Positions 25,628-33,970 of a stretch of 64,000 bases of DNA are shown one piece after another; within the stretch, counting starts at the first letter, position 1; the number at the start of each line of letters is the position of its first letter. A program made the translations under genes and the position numbers. Source of the stretch: Tenacibaculum ovolyticum DSM 18103 (GTDB lineage: Bacteria > Bacteroidota > Bacteroidia > Flavobacteriales > Flavobacteriaceae); the NCBI RefSeq assembly GCF_000430545.1, contig NZ_AUMF01000010.1:124001-188000 (forward strand), read 5' to 3'. The notes under the pieces were generated by a model. That model ran no database searches. It was not told where the DNA came from and saw only the letters and a list, made by a program, of their open reading frames with translations.

Positions 25628-26422
25628 TTACATTATATAGTGTATATACAAATATACGAAGGGAGCTAGGAAAAACAAACTGTCTAGCCTATCTAATAAA
25701 CCTCCATGTCCAGGCATTATTGTGCCACTATCTTTAACTTTTGCTTGTCTTTTAAATTTAGATTCTACTAAATCACCCAAAGACCCAAAAATAGCTACAA
25801 TAACAGCAATGATTATCCAATTTGAAATAGAAAAATAAGTAGAGTATTTTCCAATGATAAAGCCAGCAATAACTGCGAATAATAATCCTCCAATAAAACC
25901 TTCAATCGTTTTTTTAGGAGATACAGATTCAAATAATTTATGTTTCCCAAAATTTTTTCCTACTAAGAAAGCAAAACTATCATTTGTCCAAATCATTAAA
26001 ATTATAAAAATAATTATATTAGGATTGTAATCGTTTTCAATAAAAGGCAATTTTATTAAAAAATAAAAAGGCAAAATTAGGTAGGTAATATGTAAAGTTA
26101 TTTTTTGAGTAATAGTAGCCGTTTTTATTGGTTTTGTACTTATTAGGTAATAAAGTAGTACTAGTAAACCAACAAAAGAAAAACCAATAAGGAAACTATC
26201 TACAGAAGAGGGTACTGTGATAATACATAAAATGATAATACCTGCTAAAATTAAATATGGAATAATGTTTTTTAGTTTTAGCATTCTTGAAAATTCAAAA
26301 ACACATATAGCGGAAAAAACACTAATTAAGCCGATGTAGGATTCTGCAGAAAAAAGAATAGCAGAAATAAAAATTATAGCATAAACAAGTCCAGAAATAC
26401 TTCTTGTTATAAGGTTGCGCAT
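25628..26422 (-). CDS. cdsA: Phosphatidate cytidylyltransferase
   Basis: A 264-residue integral membrane enzyme that makes CDP-diacylglycerol from phosphatidate and CTP. It has about eight helices and the CdsA signature in its C-terminal half: SPKKTIEGFIGGLLFAV and then SLGDLVESKFKRQAKVKDSG and PGHGGLLDRLDSLFF with the metal-binding Asp residues. It is separated by 3 bp from the LUD gene upstream. Complete by length. Confidence 0.96.
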   Translation of the reverse strand: MRNLITRSISGLVYAIIFISAILFSAESYIGLISVFSAICVFEFSRMLKLKNIIPYLILAGIIILCIITVPSSVDSFLIGFSFVGLLVLLYYLISTKPIKTATITQKITLHITYLILPFYFLIKLPFIENDYNPNIIIFIILMIWTNDSFAFLVGKNFGKHKLFESVSPKKTIEGFIGGLLFAVIAGFIIGKYSTYFSISNWIIIAVIVAIFGSLGDLVESKFKRQAKVKDSGTIMPGHGGLLDRLDSLFFLAPFVYLYIHYIM

Positions 26423-26425
26423 AGT

Positions 26426-27016
26426 TTATAAATCTTCAAAGAGTAGCAAATATAAGTTTTTTGAATTACTGTTACCGTAAGTTAAAAAACTATCATCGTC
26501 AACGTCAATTTTATAATTAGTTATAGAGCTAATATTTGTAGGTATATTACCTTGAAAGTTTGTTTTAATACCCGTTAATCCTTCTCCCATATTTTTCACC
26601 AACTGGCTTGTAGTAGCATATACCACAAAATGTTTTGAAAGAGAGGATAGTTTATCGCTTCCAATTTGATTAGAAGAAAACAAAATATCTCCTTTGTTAG
26701 CAATTAAATGCTCACAAGAAGTGAAATAAGGGGTGTTTTCAGAAGTTTTTTTTTGAATATTAATATCTAGTTTATCTGTAATCTTTAGTAAATCGAAATC
26801 AGAACAAGTAATTTTGTTCCAGTTGTTTTCTTTTAAAATTTCTTTTAAATTACTCGCTACTTCATTTATAGATGTACAGTATAAAAATCGACCTCCTTTA
26901 CTGATGAAATTATGGACAAAAGAATCATCTAAAGACAAATTAACTTCTTGTTCGTTAATTTGTCTTTCTGTAGATGATTTTTTGTATGATTTATATATTT
27001 TCTTGAAAATATTCAT
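26426..27016 (-). CDS. LUD domain protein (LutC/YkgG family)
   Basis: A 196-residue LUD-domain protein. It has FVHNFISKGGRFLYCTSI near residue 40, then ACSFD-like segments, ending with FEDL. Family members are part of, or related to, the LutABC lactate utilisation complex, but this stand-alone form between ftsH and cdsA is a conserved Bacteroidota arrangement and its role is not known. No Fe-S cysteine cluster is visible. Confidence 0.8.
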   Translation of the reverse strand: MNIFKKIYKSYKKSSTERQINEQEVNLSLDDSFVHNFISKGGRFLYCTSINEVASNLKEILKENNWNKITCSDFDLLKITDKLDINIQKKTSENTPYFTSCEHLIANKGDILFSSNQIGSDKLSSLSKHFVVYATTSQLVKNMGEGLTGIKTNFQGNIPTNISSITNYKIDVDDDSFLTYGNSNSKNLYLLLFEDL

Positions 27017-27025
27017 TCAAATAAA

Positions 27026-28954
27026 CTATTCTTCAGTTACAGTATTTGTTTTTTCTTCTTTTTTATCAAAAGGTCTTTCTCCAAACACTTTCACTAAGTC
27101 ATCTTTAAACATAACTTCCTTTTCAAGTAATAACTCTGCAAGTTGGCTAAGTTTATCTTTATGTTCACTTAAAAGTTCAATAGCTCTTTGGTATTGATTT
27201 TCAATCATTTTAGAGATTTCTTCATCAATAGTTTTAGCAGTATCATCACTATATGGCTTTACAAAAGAATCATTTCCTGATGAATCATAATAAGTAACAT
27301 TACCTACTTTATCGTTTAAACCATAAACAGTAACCATTGCTCTGGCTTGTTTCGTAACTTTTTCTAAGTCACTTAAAGCACCTGTAGAAATTTTATTAAA
27401 CATCAACTTTTCCGCAGCTCTACCACCCATAGTAGCACACATTTCATCAAGCATTTGTTCGGTTTGAATAATTTTTCTTTCTTCAGGAAGGTACCAAGCT
27501 GCACCTAATGATTGACCACGAGGAACAATTGTTACCTTAACTAAAGGAGCTGCATGTTCTAACATCCAACTAACAGTAGCATGACCAGCTTCATGAAAAG
27601 CAATAACTTTCTTTTCTTTTGGTGTAATTACTTTATTTTTCTTTTCTAAACCACCAACAATTCTATCTACAGCATCTAAGAAATCTTGATGCTCAATAGC
27701 TTCTTTATTGTTTCTCGCGGCAATTAAAGCAGCTTCGTTACATAAATTAGCAATGTCAGCTCCAGAAAAACCAGGAGTTTGTTGTGCTAATAATTCTAAA
27801 TTAGCGTTTTCAGCTAATTTTAAAGGTTTTATATGTACTTCAAAAATTTCTCTACGTTCATGTAAATCTGGTAAGTCAACATAAATTTGACGATCAAAAC
27901 GACCAGCACGCATTAAAGCTTTATCTAATACATCAGCACGGTTTGTTGCAGCTAATACAATAACATTTGTATCAGTTCCAAAACCATCCATTTCTGTTAA
28001 AAGTTGATTTAACGTGTTTTCACGCTCATCGTTACCCCCAGTCATACTATTTTTACCTCTTGCACGACCAATTGCATCAATTTCATCAATAAATATAATT
28101 GAAGGAGACTTTTGTTGAGCTTGTTTAAATAAATCTCTAACACGAGATGCACCTACACCAACAAACATTTCTACAAAATCAGAACCAGATAAAGAGAAGA
28201 AAGGAACTCCTGCTTCACCAGCAACAGCTTTTGCTAATAAGGTTTTACCTGTTCCAGGAGGTCCTACTAGTAAAGCTCCTTTAGGTATTTTACCACCAAG
28301 TTTAGTGTATTTTTCAGGTGTTTTTAAGAAGTCAACAATTTCTTGAATTTCTTCTTTAGCACCTTCTAAACCAGCTACATCTTTAAATGTTGTTTTAACT
28401 TTTGTATCTTGATCAAAAAGCTTAGCTTTAGATTTACCGATATTAAAAATTTGACCACCACCGCCAGCTCCAGATCCACCACCAGACATTCTTTTCATAA
28501 AGAAAAGCCAAATACCTATTAGTAAGATAAAAGGAAGAAAGTCAAACAATGTTTTCATTAAACTTGTTGGCTCTACATTATTTATGTCAAAATCAAGATT
28601 ATTATCAGTTCTTTCTTTTTTAATTTCATTTTCGAAATTTTGTAAATCACCAAAATTATATGTGTATAAAGGTGATCCTTTTCTGTAAAAAGGAGAATCT
28701 GTTAATTTTTTATGCTCTTCTTTTTTCTCAGCCTCACTCTTTAAGAAAATTTGAGCAAGGTTATTATTCTCAATAACGATTTTTTTAATATCGTTTTTTA
28801 GTAAAATTTTAGAGAATTCGTTTTCTGTAATATTACGAGAACCTAAATTACTTGAATTAAAAAAGCTTAACCCTAATAGTACTACTATTATAGGTATATA
28901 TAGCCAAAATGAATTAAAAGTAAATTTTGGTGTGTTTTTTTTCTTATCACTCAT
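27026..28954 (-). CDS. ftsH: ATP-dependent zinc metalloprotease FtsH
   Basis: A 642-residue membrane AAA protease. It has two N-terminal membrane segments (about residues 14-30 and 135-153), a Gly-rich linker, the AAA domain with Walker [10 protein letters not shown] and Walker [12 protein letters not shown], the SRH region and the protease site HEAGH (about residue 430). It degrades misfolded or short-lived membrane and soluble proteins. Complete and normal in all motifs. The gene starts 28 bp after rsfS. Confidence 0.97.
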   Translation of the reverse strand: MSDKKKNTPKFTFNSFWLYIPIIVVLLGLSFFNSSNLGSRNITENEFSKILLKNDIKKIVIENNNLAQIFLKSEAEKKEEHKKLTDSPFYRKGSPLYTYNFGDLQNFENEIKKERTDNNLDFDINNVEPTSLMKTLFDFLPFILLIGIWLFFMKRMSGGGSGAGGGGQIFNIGKSKAKLFDQDTKVKTTFKDVAGLEGAKEEIQEIVDFLKTPEKYTKLGGKIPKGALLVGPPGTGKTLLAKAVAGEAGVPFFSLSGSDFVEMFVGVGASRVRDLFKQAQQKSPSIIFIDEIDAIGRARGKNSMTGGNDERENTLNQLLTEMDGFGTDTNVIVLAATNRADVLDKALMRAGRFDRQIYVDLPDLHERREIFEVHIKPLKLAENANLELLAQQTPGFSGADIANLCNEAALIAARNNKEAIEHQDFLDAVDRIVGGLEKKNKVITPKEKKVIAFHEAGHATVSWMLEHAAPLVKVTIVPRGQSLGAAWYLPEERKIIQTEQMLDEMCATMGGRAAEKLMFNKISTGALSDLEKVTKQARAMVTVYGLNDKVGNVTYYDSSGNDSFVKPYSDDTAKTIDEEISKMIENQYQRAIELLSEHKDKLSQLAELLLEKEVMFKDDLVKVFGERPFDKKEEKTNTVTEE

Positions 28955-28982
28955 ACAATTAATGTGTCTAAATTATTAGCAA

Positions 28983-29354
28983 TTATGATGGGTTAATTTC
29001 AGTGATTTTAGCATCACCCCAAAGACTTTCAATATCATAATAATCACGAACTTGTTTCTGGAAAATATGAACAACAACATTTACATAGTCCATTAAAACC
29101 CATTCAGAATTTCCTTGTCCTTCAATATGCCAAGGTTTATCCTTAAGTTCTTTACTAACCATTTTTTGAACAGATCCTGAAATAGCATTAACTTGCGTAT
29201 TTGAATTACCCGAACAGATTACAAAATAATCACAAACGGTGTTCTCAATCTCTCTTAAATCTAGTAATTGGATGTTTTCTCCTTTTACCTCGTCAATCCC
29301 TTTTATAATCACAGAAATTAAATCATCTGTGCTTGCTTGTTTTTTTGTCATCAA
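28983..29354 (-). CDS. rsfS: Ribosome silencing factor RsfS
   Basis: A 123-residue protein of the RsfS/Iojap family. It contains NTVCDYFVICSGNSNTQVNA and the diagnostic EWVLMDYVNVVVHIFQ stretch. It binds ribosomal protein L14 on the 50S subunit and blocks subunit joining in starvation. It heads the rsfS-ftsH-LUD-cdsA-ACBP-YceI run on the minus strand. A TAACTTTG box (29372-29379, minus) matches the Bacteroidota -7 consensus. Confidence 0.95.
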   Translation of the reverse strand: MMTKKQASTDDLISVIIKGIDEVKGENIQLLDLREIENTVCDYFVICSGNSNTQVNAISGSVQKMVSKELKDKPWHIEGQGNSEWVLMDYVNVVVHIFQKQVRDYYDIESLWGDAKITEINPS

Positions 29355-29436
29355 AAAAAATAATTTTTAGCAAAGTTATTATTTTTTTGCGAGTATATTG
29401 CTTAATATTGGCACTTGTTTTACTCACAAAATCTAT

Positions 29437-30168
29437 ATGAAAATAATCAAACTTGATGCCATTGATTCAACCAATTCTTTTTTGAAGAATATGGCAGTAA
29501 AAACAGTTGTAGATGACTTTACTGTTGTAGTAGCAAGAAAACAAACTTCGGGGAGAGGACAAATGGATGCTCATTGGGACGCTGAGGCGGGTAAGAGTTT
29601 GACTTTTAGTGTTTTTTGTAGGTTTTCTGATTTAAGTATTACAGACTATAAGTATTTAAACTATTGTGTTTCTTTAAGTGTTTATGAGACTATTAAATGT
29701 TTGAAAATACCTAGGTTAGCTATTAAATGGCCTAACGACATTATGGCAGTTAATAAAAAAATAGTAGGTATTTTAATTGAAAACACGTTGAATCTTAATA
29801 AAATAACTTCTTCAGTTATAGGTATTGGTATTAATGTTAACCAGGATAATTTTTCTGATGAATTACCGAATGCGTCTTCATTAAAAATGATTTTAAAAAA
29901 AGAAACAGATTTAGATTTTTTGATGAATAGCTTTTTAGAAATTTTTAAAGAAAAAATAAAAATACTAAAAGCAAAAGAATATTCACTTTTAGAAAGAGAG
30001 TACTTAAGTGTTTTATATAAAAAAAATGTTCCGAGTATGTTTAAAAACAATCAGAACATTTTATTTATGGGTAAAATTATTGGAATATCCGATAATGGAA
30101 ATATTCAAATAGAATTAGATAACGAAACTGTAAAAGATTTTGGTCTTAAAGAAATTTCGTTTGTTTAA
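29437..30168 (+). CDS. birA: Biotin--[acetyl-CoA-carboxylase] ligase
   Basis: A 243-residue biotin protein ligase without the N-terminal DNA-binding domain (class I). It has KLDAIDSTNSFLKNMA at the N-terminus, the biotinoyl-AMP loop RKQTSGRGQMDAHWDAEAGK (GRGRxGR-like), KWPNDIMAVNKKIVGIL and the C-terminal SH3-like domain. It loads biotin onto the carboxylase carrier domain. I use ATG 29437; the frame extends to a TTG at 29398, but that adds residues not seen in the family. Confidence 0.94.
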   Translation: MKIIKLDAIDSTNSFLKNMAVKTVVDDFTVVVARKQTSGRGQMDAHWDAEAGKSLTFSVFCRFSDLSITDYKYLNYCVSLSVYETIKCLKIPRLAIKWPNDIMAVNKKIVGILIENTLNLNKITSSVIGIGINVNQDNFSDELPNASSLKMILKKETDLDFLMNSFLEIFKEKIKILKAKEYSLLEREYLSVLYKKNVPSMFKNNQNILFMGKIIGISDNGNIQIELDNETVKDFGLKEISFV

Positions 30169-30169
30169 A

Positions 30170-30559
30170 TTATATTTTTGCAATATTTTCAGTTAAAGTA
30201 TCAATAAACTTAGTTAAAGGTTTTTTAACCATCATTGCCATCATTGCATTAAACTCACCATTAAAGTTTAAAATAACTTCACTCTCTTCTTTAGAAATTT
30301 CAGAAATATCAGCAGATAAAGTAAAAGGTAATTTACTGCTTGCTGCACCTAATGTAACATTAGAATGTGCAGTTTTTTCTTTCATTACTAATCTTATTTC
30401 TGGCATTCCTTTTAATCCAAAAATAAAACTATCTCCATCTACCTCAAATTTTTGAGTATTTTCTGGCATTAATTGTTCAAAGTTATCTAATTTTATTAAA
30501 AAGTTAAAAACTTCTTCTGTAGATTTTTTTACAACTACTTTGTTTCCTTCAATATTCAT
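30170..30559 (-). CDS. SRPBCC/START-like domain protein
   Basis: A 129-residue helix-grip protein. NIEGNKVVVKKSTEEVFNFL is the START-like N-terminus and KPLTKFIDTLTENIAKI the long C-terminal helix. It should bind a small hydrophobic ligand in its cavity; no catalytic residues are evident. It is convergent with birA (1-bp gap) and cotranscribed with pyrE, which lies 15 bp upstream. Confidence 0.82.
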   Translation of the reverse strand: MNIEGNKVVVKKSTEEVFNFLIKLDNFEQLMPENTQKFEVDGDSFIFGLKGMPEIRLVMKEKTAHSNVTLGAASSKLPFTLSADISEISKEESEVILNFNGEFNAMMAMMVKKPLTKFIDTLTENIAKI

Positions 30560-30574
30560 TTGCTTTGTTTTTCT

Positions 30575-31216
30575 TTATTGTTTCCACTGACTAGGTGCCA
30601 TTCTCCAGTCTTTTAAAGTATTTAATTCTTGGTTGGTAATGTATTTGCTATCTAAAGCTTGTTCAAGTAAATATTCATAATTACTTAATGTAGTAAGCTC
30701 TATATTATCATTTTTAAAATTTTCAGAAGCAATTTCAAAACCATATGAAAATATAGCAATCATACCTTTAACATTTGCATTTGCTTCTTTTAAAGCTTTT
30801 ACTGCATTTAAACTACTCTTACCTGTGCTTATTAAATCTTCAATAACCACTACATTTTGCCCGCTTTCTAAATGACCTTCTATTTGGTTTTTTCGACCAT
30901 GTTTTTTAGGTTCAGGTCGTACATATACGAAAGGAACTCCTAATTCTTGAGCAACTAACATTCCAATAGCAATTGCGCCAGTAGCAACACCTGCAATTAC
31001 ATCAGGTTTACCATGTTTTTGTTCAACTAACTTAGCTATTTCTTCTTTTAAAAAATTTCTAACTGGCGGATATGATAATGTAACTCTATTGTCACAGTAT
31101 ATAGGTGATTTCCAGCCAGAAGCCCATGTGAAAGGTTCGTTAGGGCTTAGTTTAATAGCTTTTATTTGCAGAAGAAGTTCGGCAGTTTTTTTTCCTGTAT
31201 CTTTGTTAAAATCCAT
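30575..31216 (-). CDS. pyrE: Orotate phosphoribosyltransferase
   Basis: A 213-residue type I phosphoribosyltransferase that forms orotidine 5'-phosphate from orotate and PRPP in de novo pyrimidine synthesis. The PRPP-binding motif is VVVIEDLISTGKSS, the flexible catalytic loop carries RPEPKKHGRKNQIEG, and VATGAIAIGMLVA lies between. Complete. Its ATG (31216) is only 2 bp from the ATG of the divergent NUDIX gene. Confidence 0.96.
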   Translation of the reverse strand: MDFNKDTGKKTAELLLQIKAIKLSPNEPFTWASGWKSPIYCDNRVTLSYPPVRNFLKEEIAKLVEQKHGKPDVIAGVATGAIAIGMLVAQELGVPFVYVRPEPKKHGRKNQIEGHLESGQNVVVIEDLISTGKSSLNAVKALKEANANVKGMIAIFSYGFEIASENFKNDNIELTTLSNYEYLLEQALDSKYITNQELNTLKDWRMAPSQWKQ

Positions 31217-31218
31217 AA

Positions 31219-31833
31219 ATGCAAATGTATAAAGTTTTTGTTAATGATAAACCAATAATCTTTACAACTTCTATAAAAAATGAAGAAGATTATGTCGTTT
31301 TTATTTACAAAAATATAATAATGAGTGAACTTATTTATAAATTAAAATTAAATAAACTAGAAGGTGTATATATTTATACAACTAACATTGTGAGAGATTG
31401 GGAAGGATTTAAAAATAAATTTAAAATTATTGTTTCAGCTGGTGGACTTGTTATAAATGATAAAAAAGAGTTTTTGTTTATTTTTAGAGGTAAAAAATGG
31501 GATTTACCTAAAGGGAAGAGAGAAAAGGGTGAAGAGCTAGAAGAAACTGCTCTTAGAGAAGTTGAAGAAGAATGTGGTGTATCGAGTTTAACTATTAAAA
31601 GAAAACTTATAGAAACTTATCATTTTTTTATTGATAAAGGAAAGTATAGGTTAAAAGAAACACATTGGTATTTAATGCATTCTTCATGTGATAAAGAATT
31701 AACTCCACAACTTGAAGAAGGCATAACCAAAGTAATGTTTAAAAACCTTGAAGATACAAGAAAAGCTTTGAGAAATACGTTTTATAACATTATTATGGTT
31801 TTTAAAACTCAGGAAAACTTCATTGATTTGTGA
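31219..31833 (+). CDS. NUDIX hydrolase
   Basis: A 204-residue protein with an N-terminal region of about 70 residues and a NUDIX domain. The NUDIX box is GKREKGEELEETALREVEEECGV, preceded by GKKWDLPKG. It hydrolyses a nucleoside diphosphate linked to another moiety; the exact substrate cannot be told. A second ATG two codons downstream (31225) could be the start. The start lies 2 bp from the divergent pyrE start, so transcripts of the two genes must overlap or be leaderless. Confidence 0.9.
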   Translation: MQMYKVFVNDKPIIFTTSIKNEEDYVVFIYKNIIMSELIYKLKLNKLEGVYIYTTNIVRDWEGFKNKFKIIVSAGGLVINDKKEFLFIFRGKKWDLPKGKREKGEELEETALREVEEECGVSSLTIKRKLIETYHFFIDKGKYRLKETHWYLMHSSCDKELTPQLEEGITKVMFKNLEDTRKALRNTFYNIIMVFKTQENFIDL

Positions 31834-31896
31834 CACTATGTCATTATATATATGCTATTACAATAAGTTTTCTGCCAAAATAAAAGTAAAAACTTG

Positions 31897-31912
31897 TTGG
31901 CACACACTTTGA
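31897..31912 (+). promoter_or_regulatory. Candidate sigma-54-like promoter upstream of dnaK
   Basis: TTGGCACACACTTTGA resembles the -24/-12 form TTGGCAC-N4-TTGC: GG and the -12 G are correctly spaced, but the -12 C is A. It is 51 bp before the dnaK ATG. It could also be read as a Bacteroidota sigma-ABfr promoter of unusual form. Confidence 0.35.
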
Positions 31913-31963
31913 CTATTACTACTCGTAAAATTGAATCAAAAAATTAAGATAAAATAGTTAATT

Positions 31964-33859
31964 ATGAGTAAAATTATAGGAATTGATTTAGGAACCACAA
32001 ATTCATGTGTTTCTGTAATGGAAGGAAATGAACCAGTTGTTATTCCTAATGCTGAAGGGAAAAGAACTACACCATCTATCGTAGCATTCGTAGAAGGAGG
32101 AGAGCGTAAAGTTGGTGATCCAGCAAAGCGTCAGGCAGTAACTAACCCAACAAAAACAGTTTATTCTATTAAACGTTTTATGGGTAACAAGTTTTCTGAA
32201 TCTTCAAAAGAAGCAGGAAGAGTACCTTATAGTGTTGTAAAAGGAGATAATGATACTCCACGTGTAGATATTGATGGTCGTTTATATACACCTCAAGAAA
32301 TTTCTGCAATGGTATTACAAAAAATGAAGAAAACAGCTGAAGACTATTTAGGTCAAGATGTTTCTGAAGCTGTAATTACTGTACCAGCATATTTTAACGA
32401 TGCACAACGTCAAGCTACAAAAGAAGCTGGTGAAATTGCAGGATTAAAAGTACGTCGTATTATTAACGAACCAACTGCAGCTGCTTTAGCTTATGGTTTA
32501 GATAAATCTCACGATGATAAAAAAATAGTTGTTTTTGATTTTGGAGGAGGAACTCATGATGTTTCTATCTTAGAATTAGGAGACGGTGTATTTGAAGTAT
32601 TAGCTACTGATGGTGATACTCACTTAGGAGGAGATGATGTAGATGAAAGAATCATTAACTGGTTAGCTGAAGAGTTTCAAGCTGAAGAAGCGATGGATTT
32701 ACGTAAAGATCCAATGTCTTTACAGCGTTTAAAAGAAGCTGCTGAAAAAGCGAAGATTGAATTATCTAGTACAACTTCATCTGAAATTAATTTACCATAT
32801 ATTACTGCTACTGCTTCAGGACCAAAGCACTTAGTTAGAACATTAACAAGAGCTAAATTTGAGGCTTTAATTGATGATTTAATTAAAAGAACTATTGAGC
32901 CTTGTGCTACTGCATTAAAAAATGCTGATTTAACGATTGATGAAATCGATGAAATCGTATTAGTAGGTGGTTCAACTCGTATTCCTGCAATTCAAGAAGC
33001 TGTTGAGAATTTCTTTAAAAAATCACCAAGTAAAGGAGTAAATCCTGATGAAGTAGTTTCTTTAGGAGCTGCAATTCAAGGAGGAGTTTTAACTGGAGAT
33101 GTTAAAGATGTATTGTTATTAGACGTTACGCCTTTATCTTTAGGAATTGAAACTATGGGTAACGTATTTACAAAGTTAATCGATGCAAATACTACTATTC
33201 CAACAAAAAAATCTCAAGTATTTTCTACAGCAGTAGATAATCAACCATCTGTAGATATTCATGTTTTACAAGGTGAAAGAGCAATGGCAGCAGATAACAA
33301 TACAATTGGACGTTTTCAATTAACAGATATTCCTCCAGCACAAAGAGGAGTTCCTCAAATTGAAGTAACTTTTGATATTGATGCAAACGGAATCATTAAA
33401 GTATCTGCATCTGATAAAGCTACAGGTAAAACTCAAGATATTAAAATCGAAGCTTCTTCAGGTTTATCAGAAGAAGAAATCGAGAAAATGAAAGCTGAAG
33501 CTGAAGCAAATGCTGATGCTGATGCAAAAGCAAAAGAAACTGCAGAAAAAATCAACGAAGCTGATTCTATGATTTTTCAAACAGAAAAGCAATTAAAAGA
33601 ATTTGGAGAGAAATTATCTGATGATAAAAAAGCTCCAATTGAAACTGCTTTGGTTGAATTAAAAGCTGCTCACGAATCTAAAGACTTAGCTCAGATTGAT
33701 GCAGCTATGGCAACGATTAATGAAGCTTGGAAAGTAGCATCTGAAGAAATGTATGCAGCGCAAGGTGGTGCTGATGCAGGAGCGCAACAACAAGCTCAAC
33801 CAGAAGCAAACGCTCAAGAAGATAATGTTGAAGATGTAGATTTCGAAGAAGTGAAGTAA
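31964..33859 (+). CDS. dnaK: Molecular chaperone DnaK (Hsp70)
   Basis: A 631-residue Hsp70. N-terminal ATPase domain ([40 protein letters not shown]), the linker [15 protein letters not shown], the substrate-binding domain and a C-terminal lid with the Ala/Gln-rich tail ending [13 protein letters not shown], close to the EEVD-like tail of bacterial DnaK. It refolds proteins with DnaJ and GrpE, which are not encoded here. Codon choice is the most regular in the window, as expected for a highly expressed gene. Confidence 0.98.
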   Translation: MSKIIGIDLGTTNSCVSVMEGNEPVVIPNAEGKRTTPSIVAFVEGGERKVGDPAKRQAVTNPTKTVYSIKRFMGNKFSESSKEAGRVPYSVVKGDNDTPRVDIDGRLYTPQEISAMVLQKMKKTAEDYLGQDVSEAVITVPAYFNDAQRQATKEAGEIAGLKVRRIINEPTAAALAYGLDKSHDDKKIVVFDFGGGTHDVSILELGDGVFEVLATDGDTHLGGDDVDERIINWLAEEFQAEEAMDLRKDPMSLQRLKEAAEKAKIELSSTTSSEINLPYITATASGPKHLVRTLTRAKFEALIDDLIKRTIEPCATALKNADLTIDEIDEIVLVGGSTRIPAIQEAVENFFKKSPSKGVNPDEVVSLGAAIQGGVLTGDVKDVLLLDVTPLSLGIETMGNVFTKLIDANTTIPTKKSQVFSTAVDNQPSVDIHVLQGERAMAADNNTIGRFQLTDIPPAQRGVPQIEVTFDIDANGIIKVSASDKATGKTQDIKIEASSGLSEEEIEKMKAEAEANADADAKAKETAEKINEADSMIFQTEKQLKEFGEKLSDDKKAPIETALVELKAAHESKDLAQIDAAMATINEAWKVASEEMYAAQGGADAGAQQQAQPEANAQEDNVEDVDFEEVK

Positions 33860-33882
33860 TACATTAAATTATACATGTTAAG

Positions 33883-33920
33883 ATCCCATTGCAAGAAATT
33901 GTAATGGGATTTTTTATTTT
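33883..33920 (+). terminator. dnaK terminator
   Basis: A 12-bp stem (33883-33894 with 33899-33910, one G-T pair), GAAA loop, then a TTTTTATTTT tract. Confidence 0.88.
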
Positions 33921-33970
33921 CATTATTTTAATAATAACTACATTTGGCTATATAGATACGATAAATAGTT

